Positions 8,968-15,954 of a stretch of DNA of 64,000 nt are shown piece after piece (positions within the stretch are counted from its first letter, which is position 1; every line of letters begins with the position of its first letter). A program made the translations under genes and the position numbers. Source of the stretch: an uncultured Muribaculaceae bacterium (GTDB lineage Bacteria; Bacteroidota; Bacteroidia; Bacteroidales; Muribaculaceae); assembly GCA_910587185.1 (NCBI GenBank), contig CAJULY010000008.1, forward strand, positions 59,455 through 123,454, written 5' to 3'. Under the pieces are notes generated by a model that did not search any database, was not told where the DNA came from, and saw only the letters and a program-made list of their open reading frames with translations.

Positions 8968-8975
8968 TAATTTTG
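8968..8975 (+). promoter_or_regulatory. -7 box for the TPR membrane protein gene
   Basis: TAATTTTG matches TAnnTTTG. The predicted start site near 8982 leaves a ~70-nt leader before the ATG at 9051. Confidence 0.5.
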
Positions 8976-9050
8976 CAATTCGGAAAATAACGCTTGAAAA
9001 CGAGACTTTTCCCGTCAAATAAAAAACAAAAGAAATATAGTAAAAATATC

Positions 9051-9734
9051 ATGTCCAATAAGAACATCAACGACAATCCCGCAGCTGCAGAAAAAGAAGT
9101 GGATTCACTTTCAGGTCTGCAGGAGAAAGTGGCAAGCAACCAGAAGACCATAATGTGGGTCTGCGTAGCTATCACGGCCGTCATAGCCATCATTCTTATC
9201 TACATTTTTGCGATCCGCCGTCCCGGCATCGCCAACGCCAATAACGCCATCGGTCAGGCCGATCTCGAGATGATGTCGGGCAATGACTCCACCGCTCTGG
9301 CCCAGTATCAGCATGTAGCAGACGAGTACGGTTACGAAGCCGGCAACCGCGCCGCCCTCAACTCTGCCATCATTCTCTACAAACAAGGCAAATATCAGGA
9401 AGCTCTTGACTACCTGAAAAAATATAACGGCACTGAATCAGTGATCGGAGCCACAGCCAAAGCCCTCGAGGGTGACTGCTACGTCAACCTTGACAAACTC
9501 GAGGACGCTCTCGGATGTTATGACAAAGCCGAGAAAATTTCCGACAACAACCCCTCGCTGACGCCATATATTCTTCTGAAGAAAGCCAATGTATATAACG
9601 CTCAGAAAAAATACAAGGAAGAGGCCGAGACCTATCAGACAATCATAACTGACTATCCCGAATATGGCCAGCGACTCGGAATCGACTTCGAAAAATATCT
9701 CGAACGCGCAAAAGAAATGGGAAACGAAAAATAA
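9051..9734 (+). CDS. Single-pass membrane protein with periplasmic TPR repeats (YfgM-like)
   Basis: 227 aa from the chosen ATG; an in-frame earlier start at 8994 would sit just after the predicted transcription start and adds an unconserved-looking Lys-rich tail. A short cytoplasmic N-terminus is followed by one membrane helix (about 33-55) and then four or so TPR-like helix pairs ('AILYKQGKYQEALDYLKKY', 'YVNLDKLEDALGCYDKA'). This matches the YfgM-type tetratricopeptide family linked to SecYEG and outer-membrane protein folding. It ends at a strong terminator, so it appears monocistronic. Confidence 0.82.
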   Translation: MSNKNINDNPAAAEKEVDSLSGLQEKVASNQKTIMWVCVAITAVIAIILIYIFAIRRPGIANANNAIGQADLEMMSGNDSTALAQYQHVADEYGYEAGNRAALNSAIILYKQGKYQEALDYLKKYNGTESVIGATAKALEGDCYVNLDKLEDALGCYDKAEKISDNNPSLTPYILLKKANVYNAQKKYKEEAETYQTIITDYPEYGQRLGIDFEKYLERAKEMGNEK

Positions 9735-9764
9735 CCCGCATCCCTCTATGAAACGATAAATGAC

Positions 9765-9804
9765 AGTCACCTCTTGCCACTGCGGCAGGGGGTGACTTCT
9801 TTTA
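9765..9804 (+). terminator. Intrinsic terminator
   Basis: A 14-bp stem (AGTCACCTCTTGCC with its complement, two G-U pairs) and short loop, followed by TCTTTTA. It separates the TPR gene from the amidophosphoribosyltransferase gene. Confidence 0.75.
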
Positions 9805-9855
9805 ATACACCGATACCTGATTTTAAAATACGCCAACAAGAAAACGTCAAAAAGG

Positions 9856-11751
9856 ATGGAACCTCTCAAACATGAATGCGGCATTGTCATGATTCGGCTG
9901 CGCCGCCCGCTGGAATACTACAAAAAGAAATACGGCACCTATGCCTATGGCCTTGGAAAGCTTTATCTGATGATGGAGAAGCAACACAACCGCGGTCAGG
10001 AAGGCGCCGGAGTGGGAGTTGTCAAACTCCATGCTCATCCCGGAGAGGAATACGTGTTCCGCGAACGTGCCATGGGGACCCAGGCCATAACCGAGGTCTT
10101 CAGCAAAATATTTTCGGCCGTGGAAGCTGACCATATCGAATCCATGTCGCCCGAGGAGGCTGAACTACGGGCACCTTTCTTAGGTGAGATATATATGGGC
10201 CATCTCCGCTACAGCACTACCGGGAAACGTGGAATAAGTTATGTCCATCCCTTCCTGCGCCGAAACAATTGGCGGTCGCGCAACCTTCTGATGTGTGGCA
10301 ATTTCAACATGACCAATGTTGACAGCATCTTCAATTCGATAGTCGCCACCGGACAGCATCCGCGCCTATACAGCGACACCATCGTGATTCTCGAACAGCT
10401 CGGCTATACTCTCGACAAAGAGAACCACAGACTCTACCGCCAATTCCGCGACACTCTCTGCGACCCGGCCCTGACCACGGCAATCGAGGACAACATCGAC
10501 CTGCGCCGAGTTTTGAAGGCTACCGTTCCGTCTTGGGACGGTGGCTTCGCCATGTGTGGTTCGACGGGTTCGGGCGACATGTTCGTTGTACGCGATTCCC
10601 ATGGAATCAGACCTGCCTTCTACTACATCGACGACGAGATAGCGGTCGTGGCCTCCGAACGTCCGGTTATCCAGACCGTCTTCGCCGCCCCGTTTGATGA
10701 AGTCAAGGAACTCGCACCGGGCGAGGCTATAATAATCAACAAGGCCGGAGAGATTGAAGTTACCCCTATCATCGAGCCAGGTAAAAACGAACGTTGCTCC
10801 TTTGAACGGATCTATTTCTCGCGAGGCAGCGACGCCGACATTTACCGCGAACGCAAACAGCTCGGCCGCAACCTCGTTGGAAAAGTTCTTGAAAGCATTG
10901 ACAACGATTATGACCACACCGTCTTCTCCTTCATACCCAACACGGCTGAAGTCGCTTTCATCGGAATGGTCCAGGGACTCGAAAACCGGCTCGACCGCAT
11001 GAGACTCGAGGCCATCGAAAAAATGATTGCTTCCGGCAACTGTGATCCGGAACGGCTCAAAGCTCTCATGCGCCGCTACGTCAGAGTGGAGAAGGTAGCC
11101 ATAAAGGACATCAAACTACGCACGTTCATTTCCGAAGGAGATACTCGAAATGATCTCGCAGCCCACGTCTATGACGTCACATACGGCATCATCCGCCCCG
11201 GTGAAGACAACCTTGTGGTCATCGATGACAGCATCGTGCGCGGCACCACCCTGCGCCAAAGCATTCTGGAAATGCTCGGACGCCTGAAGCCTAAAAAAAT
11301 CGTGGTTGTCAGCTCGTCGCCACAGGTGAGGTATCCCGACTACTACGGAATAGACATGAGCCACATGAATGAATTCTGCGCTTTCCGTGCGGCGGTAGAG
11401 CTTCTGATTGAAAGCGGCCGAAAAGAGCTTCTTGAAGATGTCTATGAGAAATGCAAGAGCCTTCTCGAGGCCCCCGACAGCGACCTTTACAATCCAGTGA
11501 AGGAAATTTACGATCCCTTTACCGACGATGAGATTTCGGCGAAAATAGCCGAAATGCTGACTCCGCCCGATTGCACCTCGGAAGTCCGGCTCATCTACCA
11601 GAGCCTTGAGGGACTGCACGATGCGGTCAAGGATTGTCCCGGCGACTGGTATTTCTCAGGCGACTATCCCACTCCCGGCGGAATTCGCATGCTGTGTCGC
11701 GCTTATATGGAGTATTACAGCGAGGAGTGGACTTCGTCGAAACAGCGCTGA
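9856..11751 (+). CDS. Amidophosphoribosyltransferase, long variant (PurF-like)
   Basis: 631-aa glutamine PRPP amidotransferase homologue; PurF makes phosphoribosylamine, the first step of purine synthesis. The N-terminal Ntn-hydrolase domain has its nucleophile Cys at position 8 (MEPLKHECGIV) after a short propeptide, plus HNRGQEGAG and a GHLRYSTTG segment. The C-terminal PRTase domain shows the PRPP loop VVIDDSIVRGTTL (about 455-467). Canonical PurF is about 450-500 aa; this form carries extra sequence between and after the domains, a long form I associate with Bacteroidetes alongside a normal PurF. It could be a specialised paralogue. Its 3' end overlaps the convergent acyltransferase gene. 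Confidence 0.87.
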   Translation: MEPLKHECGIVMIRLRRPLEYYKKKYGTYAYGLGKLYLMMEKQHNRGQEGAGVGVVKLHAHPGEEYVFRERAMGTQAITEVFSKIFSAVEADHIESMSPEEAELRAPFLGEIYMGHLRYSTTGKRGISYVHPFLRRNNWRSRNLLMCGNFNMTNVDSIFNSIVATGQHPRLYSDTIVILEQLGYTLDKENHRLYRQFRDTLCDPALTTAIEDNIDLRRVLKATVPSWDGGFAMCGSTGSGDMFVVRDSHGIRPAFYYIDDEIAVVASERPVIQTVFAAPFDEVKELAPGEAIIINKAGEIEVTPIIEPGKNERCSFERIYFSRGSDADIYRERKQLGRNLVGKVLESIDNDYDHTVFSFIPNTAEVAFIGMVQGLENRLDRMRLEAIEKMIASGNCDPERLKALMRRYVRVEKVAIKDIKLRTFISEGDTRNDLAAHVYDVTYGIIRPGEDNLVVIDDSIVRGTTLRQSILEMLGRLKPKKIVVVSSSPQVRYPDYYGIDMSHMNEFCAFRAAVELLIESGRKELLEDVYEKCKSLLEAPDSDLYNPVKEIYDPFTDDEISAKIAEMLTPPDCTSEVRLIYQSLEGLHDAVKDCPGDWYFSGDYPTPGGIRMLCRAYMEYYSEEWTSSKQR

Positions 11752-12425
11752 ATGACAGCCGGCATCTCCTCATGAGTTTCCGGAGCCGGTATAGGTTTGT
11801 GTATCGTAAGAGTGATGTGTCCCCAGTGGGGAATTTTACTTGTACGAGGCATCACCTCGAAAGAGCCGTCGATCGTCACGGGCACAAGAGGAAGCTTGAA
11901 CTCTTCGGCAAGCATAAAGGCCCCGCGCTTGAAAGGACGCATTTTGCCGTCAAAAGTGCGGGCGCCTTCGGGAAAAACGACGAGTGACGTTCCTCCACGC
12001 AGGACATCCTCTGCGCGCTCCATGGTTTTTCTGAGCGCCGACGGGCTTGATTTGTCAACGAAAATCTGATGGGCGCTCTCACATGCCTGCCCCACCAGAG
12101 GAATCTTGCGGAGAGAAGCTTTCATCATCCAGCGGAACTTGTGGTCAAGATAACCGTAGATACTGAATATGTCGTAGGCGCCCTGATGATTGGCGACAAA
12201 AACATAGCTTGTGGAAGGATCGATATTCTCGCGTCCTTTCACCGTTACTCGCACAAGGGTGAGAATGCAGAAAACGCGGCCCCACCAGTGCGACGGATAG
12301 TAGCCCCACCAGCGCCCTCCGCCGAGAAAGCAGCCGGCGATAGTGAAAAGAGCGGTGATAACGGTCGCCAGAAGCAAAAGCGGCGCCATTATCACCAGCT
12401 GATAGATTCTATAGAGTACTAACAT
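11715..12425 (-). CDS. plsC: 1-acyl-sn-glycerol-3-phosphate acyltransferase
   Basis: Membrane-associated acyltransferase forming phosphatidic acid. The HX4D motif (NHQGAYD, H81-D86 counted from one residue upstream) and the FPEGARTFDG block (about 152-161) are intact; an N-terminal hydrophobic hairpin anchors it. The ATG overlaps the stop of the thioredoxin lipoprotein gene in a TGATG arrangement, so translation is probably coupled; a TTG one codon earlier is less likely. Confidence 0.9.
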   Translation of the reverse strand: MLVLYRIYQLVIMAPLLLLATVITALFTIAGCFLGGGRWWGYYPSHWWGRVFCILTLVRVTVKGRENIDPSTSYVFVANHQGAYDIFSIYGYLDHKFRWMMKASLRKIPLVGQACESAHQIFVDKSSPSALRKTMERAEDVLRGGTSLVVFPEGARTFDGKMRPFKRGAFMLAEEFKLPLVPVTIDGSFEVMPRTSKIPHWGHITLTIHKPIPAPETHEEMPAVIQRCFDEVHSSL

Positions 12426-12886
12426 CAAAGGCTTTTGTCAAGAAGTTCCTTGAATGCGGCCTCATCCATTGCTCCGACCTGAATGACCGGTTCTGCTCCA
12501 TCTTTTAGAATAACCACGCAGGGGATGTTGGTCACGTTATACTTCTGGCCTAATTCCGTGCATTCGTCAAGGTCTGCGGCATAGAAAGTGGCTTTGGACG
12601 CATATTCGCTCGCTGCCTTGTGATATACCGGCTTGAACTGCTGGCAAGGGCCGCACCACACGGCCGAGAAGTCAATGACAACAGGCTTTCCGGGAGTGGC
12701 TACGGGATCTTCTCCGGACTTGACATCGATTACTTCAGAGGTGGCAGCAGCCTGAGTCTCGGTCTGGGCGACGGCCTGGGTTTCAGTAGTGTCCGCCTGG
12801 CTTTCGGCCCCCTTCTTGTCGGAACCGGAATTGCATGCAGCGAGAGCGATCAATGCTGCAACGGGTAGAATTCTAAGAAATTTCAT
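12425..12886 (-). CDS. Thioredoxin-domain lipoprotein
   Basis: 153-aa exported protein with lipobox IALAAC (Cys18), a Thr/Gln/Ala-rich linker (about 25-60) and a thioredoxin fold carrying the redox motif WCGPC (C78, C81) and a cis-Pro segment (NIPCVV). It probably acts as a periplasmic thiol-disulfide reductant or oxidase. It is the first gene of a two-gene unit with plsC. Confidence 0.88.
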   Translation of the reverse strand: MKFLRILPVAALIALAACNSGSDKKGAESQADTTETQAVAQTETQAAATSEVIDVKSGEDPVATPGKPVVIDFSAVWCGPCQQFKPVYHKAASEYASKATFYAADLDECTELGQKYNVTNIPCVVILKDGAEPVIQVGAMDEAAFKELLDKSL

Positions 12887-12917
12887 TTTCAGTTAAATTG
12901 GGTTTCTGTTACGTCAA

Positions 12918-12925
12918 CAAATATA
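12918..12925 (-). promoter_or_regulatory. -7 box for the thioredoxin-plsC unit
   Basis: TATATTTG on the minus strand, exact TAnnTTTG, 32 bp before the start codon. No clear -33 element. Confidence 0.45.
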
Positions 12926-12962
12926 CAAAGAATATTCGAGGTGAAAAAAATTTCCTTGATTT

Positions 12963-13754
12963 TCACGATAGCACGACATCCAGCACCATCATCATCACGA
13001 AACCCACAGCGAAACCTATCGTTCCGAGATCGGAATGCTCTCCTTCGGCGGTTTCCGGAATCAGCTCCTCGATGACGACATAAATCATCGCTCCGGCCCC
13101 GAAAGAAAGCATGTAGGGGAAAACAGGGAGCACCAGGGCGGCAAGAAACATTGTCACTGCCGCAGCCACCGGCTCCACCGCACCGCTCAGCGCCCCTATC
13201 AGAAACGAACGGCCGCGACTGTTGCCAAGATCATGAAGAGGCATCGACACGATTGCCCCTTCAGGAAAGTTCTGAAGCGCGATTCCTATTGACAGGGCCA
13301 ATGCGCCCGACATGGTCAGCAACCCATTTTCTTCCAATGCGCCGGCAAGCGCTATCCCTACGGCTATGCCCTCGGGAATATTATGGATAGTCACGGCGAG
13401 AGCAAGTTTCGATGTCCGCGACCATTTGCTGCGGGGTCCCTCGCTGCGCGACGAATCTATGTGCTGATGGGGAACCAGGCGGTCAAGCAACAGAAGGAAC
13501 AGTATTCCGAACATGAAGCCCACGGCTGCCGGAATCACGCGCCCCATGCCGTCGGCCTCGCCTACCTCCATCGAAGGTATGAGAAGTGACCAGACCGATG
13601 CAGCGACCATCACTCCGGCCGCGAAACCGAGCAATATTTTTCGCAGAGGCAATGCCATTTCGCGACGCATGAAAAAAACGCATGCCGCTCCCGCCGCTGT
13701 TCCAAGGAAGGGGAGCAACAATCCTAAGACAAGTCCTTCGTTCATCATATTCAT
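12963..13754 (-). CDS. ZIP-family divalent metal transporter (GufA/ZupT-like)
   Basis: Inner-membrane importer of about eight helices, probably for zinc or related metals. The two metal-binding helices show HNIPEGIAVG and QNFPEGAIVSMPL; a His/Asp/Ser-rich loop (HQHIDSSRS) precedes helix 4. The start at Met15 of the longest frame is chosen because it removes a charged extension (QQKTKGSRS) ahead of the first helix; the longer start at 13796 is possible. Confidence 0.87.
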   Translation of the reverse strand: MNMMNEGLVLGLLLPFLGTAAGAACVFFMRREMALPLRKILLGFAAGVMVAASVWSLLIPSMEVGEADGMGRVIPAAVGFMFGILFLLLLDRLVPHQHIDSSRSEGPRSKWSRTSKLALAVTIHNIPEGIAVGIALAGALEENGLLTMSGALALSIGIALQNFPEGAIVSMPLHDLGNSRGRSFLIGALSGAVEPVAAAVTMFLAALVLPVFPYMLSFGAGAMIYVVIEELIPETAEGEHSDLGTIGFAVGFVMMMVLDVVLS

Positions 13755-13808
13755 AGAACGTGACCCTTTCGTTTTTTGTTGCATGCGCGGAAACAAAAAA
13801 ACTTAGCC

Positions 13809-13839
13809 TTTGGGATTTGGAGGATATTGCCTATCTTTG
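13809..13839 (+). promoter_or_regulatory. Consensus promoter upstream of the esterase gene and repeat element
   Basis: TTTG, exactly 19 bp, then TATCTTTG: a full match to the Bacteroidetes sigma consensus. The start site near 13846 places the whole 194-bp repeat element in the 5' leader of the esterase gene, giving a leader of about 255 nt. Confidence 0.7.
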
Positions 13840-13865
13840 CGTACAACTATCGTTGTGCAATCGTT

Positions 13866-14059
13866 GAACTGATTTAAACTTATTGCAAATTAACATTTCG
13901 AGTATGATTCCGAGATGATTTCGACCTTTTTGAAAGAGCAATGGGGTTCCATTGTGATTGAAAAAAGGGAAGAAAGCGGTCGGAATCCTGCCGAAATGGT
14001 AAAGCCGAAGGTTTCCGTCAGTTCTGAATTAACATTTTGAAATAAGTTTAAATCAGTTC
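13866..14059 (+). repeat. 194-bp MITE-like inverted-repeat element, copy 1
   Basis: The ends are perfect 19-bp inverted repeats (GAACTGATTTAAACTTATT), extending to 24 bp with one mismatch. It is flanked by a 3-bp direct duplication GTT. The second copy at 45291-45484 is the same length with four differences (about 98% identity). Inside are a small hairpin CAATGG-GGTT-CCATTG and an AATTAACATTT motif repeated directly near both ends. It encodes no protein. Size, ends and flanks fit a non-autonomous transposable element; a structured leader RNA is the alternative. Confidence 0.8.
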
Positions 14060-14102
14060 GTTTAATATCAGGAATAAAACAAAAGGCTCTAATATCATTC
14101 AG

Positions 14103-14921
14103 ATGAAAAAATTATTCAGTTTACTGGCCATCGCTATTCTTTCGTCAATGGCCACGATGGCAATCACAGTACGGGAAGTTCCGTCGCATTTCATCAAATC
14201 CCCCGGTTTGATTTCCGTATCGGTTCCTGCCGATTATGAGAAAGGTGTGCAGAAAGACTATCCCGTCCTTTATCTGCTCAACGGTCATGGAGGTGACCAC
14301 AGATCATGGCCCGGAATCATAAACACCGACAGCCTCGCCACCCTCTATCGCATGATCATCGTGTGCCCGCAGGGTCGTAATTCATGGTATTGGGATTCTC
14401 CCGTCGATTCCGCAATGCAGATGGAAAGCTACATCACCAAAGAACTCGTCCCGTGGATCGACAAGAACTACCGTACGCGCCGCACACCTTCCCAGCGAGC
14501 CATCACTGGCCTGAGCATGGGCGGCCACGGAGGTCTTTGGATAGGGCTGCGCCATCCTGAACTCTTCCGCAATGCCGGCGCCACTTCCGGCGGTGTGGAT
14601 ATCCGTCCTTTCCCAAAAAGATGGAACATGGCCGATTTTCTCGGCTCCAAGGAAAAATATCCTGAAAGATGGGAAGACCACACTGTCATTACTCTCATCG
14701 AGAAAGACAAGGTCAATCCCAAAGGCTACGGAATAATTTTCGACTGCGGCACCGAGGATTTCTTCTATAATGTCAACTGCAATCTGGACAAAGCCATGAC
14801 TGCCAAGGGAATCAGACACACATTCCTGACCTCTCCCGGAAATCATAACGGCAAGTATTGGCAGAAGTCCATCATACCGCAGATCAAATTTTTCCATCGC
14901 CGTTTCTATCCCAACGATTGA
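14103..14921 (+). CDS. Secreted esterase (alpha/beta hydrolase, esterase D / feruloyl esterase-like)
   Basis: 272-aa exported hydrolase with a signal peptide (about 1-20). The nucleophile elbow GLSMGGHG places Ser138; likely acid D219 (DCGTEDFF) and His248 (SPGNHNG) complete the triad. The oxyanion-side motif LLNGHGG is present. Family members remove acetyl or feruloyl groups from polysaccharides or act on small esters; the substrate here is unknown. It sits alone between a repeat-bearing leader and a shared terminator. Confidence 0.85.
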   Translation: MKKLFSLLAIAILSSMATMAITVREVPSHFIKSPGLISVSVPADYEKGVQKDYPVLYLLNGHGGDHRSWPGIINTDSLATLYRMIIVCPQGRNSWYWDSPVDSAMQMESYITKELVPWIDKNYRTRRTPSQRAITGLSMGGHGGLWIGLRHPELFRNAGATSGGVDIRPFPKRWNMADFLGSKEKYPERWEDHTVITLIEKDKVNPKGYGIIFDCGTEDFFYNVNCNLDKAMTAKGIRHTFLTSPGNHNGKYWQKSIIPQIKFFHRRFYPND

Positions 14922-14947
14922 ATATAGCTGTTCTTCCGGAATACAAC

Positions 14948-14990
14948 AATCAGCCATCTGACATTCCGTCGGATGGCTGATTGGCTTATT
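14948..14990. terminator. Terminator shared by convergent genes
   Basis: A 15-bp stem (AATCAGCCATCTGAC and its near-perfect complement) with a 5-nt loop, between the esterase and the phosphatase genes, which converge here. Confidence 0.7.
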
Positions 14991-15015
14991 TAAAATCTCC
15001 TCTGTCAGATAAAAC

Positions 15016-15942
15016 TCATTTGTTTCGCGACACAGTGTATATCACACGGCCGTCCTTGTCAAGGAAGTTGAGTCGCAGCGCTTTTTTGTCGGCAGTCAGC
15101 ACCGAAAATCCTGCTGCGTCACTGCAAAATACCGTGCCATCCGTTTTGCCCGCTGCCCGAGTCTTGGAACCCGAGGTATTGACAACATAATCCGTGCCGG
15201 AATCCGACTTGCGGATATGCTGGTAATTGTGAATATGTCCGCAGATATACATGTCAGCCTTATGCTTCCTGAGAATAGGATCGACTCTTTTCTGCAAATC
15301 GGATCTTTCCGAGTCGGGTTTGTCCGTAAATGCGTATATCGGATGATGGCCCACTACAACCACCCAGTCCTCCGTAGCATCGGCCAGAGTTTTATCGAGC
15401 CACTCGAGCTGAGCTTCCATATCCTGACGACTGGCATCGGGATAGGTCGCGTTATTCTTGCGATACTTGTCGATGAGCGGAGCCGTGTCGATAAACACTA
15501 TCCTTACAGTAGCCTCATCTTCGTCCCCGAACACCTTCGTATAATATCTTGCAGGCATATCCCATCGCCGGGAGATTGCGGAATAGTCCAGCACAGCCTG
15601 CGTGCTGCCGCGATATTCATGATTTCCGCAGACAGGATACCAGTGGACCATCAGTTCCGGATGGCTGTATATTAACTCATAATTGGTCATCCACAAGGGA
15701 TCCGAAACGCTCTGGACGCCTTCATAATGGTGAGTGTCTCCGAGCGCGAGGACTGCATCAGGGCCTATCTTTTCAGCAACCAGCCCCATGGTCGAGGCCA
15801 CGCCTTTCTGATCATAGTAACCGTTGCGTCCCAGATCCGAGACTACGATAAGATTGATATCGCCTTTTTCGATTTTGTCCTGTGCGGCCACGCTGAAAGC
15901 GCATACGAGCGCAAGAGCCGCGGAAAGAAGTCTGTTTATCAT
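15016..15942 (-). CDS. Secreted metallophosphoesterase (purple acid phosphatase-like)
   Basis: 308-aa exported calcineurin-like phosphatase. The signal peptide is MINRLLSAALALVCAFSVAA. Dinuclear-metal motifs occur in order: VVSDLGRNG (first Asp), ALGDTHHYEG, PVCGNHEY, VVGHHPIYAF and CGHIHNYQHI. This spacing fits tartrate-resistant acid phosphatases. The ATG chosen avoids a TTG three codons upstream. It follows the TonB receptor gene by 12 bp, so both are likely one operon that releases and imports a phosphate-bearing ligand. Confidence 0.88.
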   Translation of the reverse strand: MINRLLSAALALVCAFSVAAQDKIEKGDINLIVVSDLGRNGYYDQKGVASTMGLVAEKIGPDAVLALGDTHHYEGVQSVSDPLWMTNYELIYSHPELMVHWYPVCGNHEYRGSTQAVLDYSAISRRWDMPARYYTKVFGDEDEATVRIVFIDTAPLIDKYRKNNATYPDASRQDMEAQLEWLDKTLADATEDWVVVVGHHPIYAFTDKPDSERSDLQKRVDPILRKHKADMYICGHIHNYQHIRKSDSGTDYVVNTSGSKTRAAGKTDGTVFCSDAAGFSVLTADKKALRLNFLDKDGRVIYTVSRNK

Positions 15943-15954
15943 ATTTTTCAAAGT

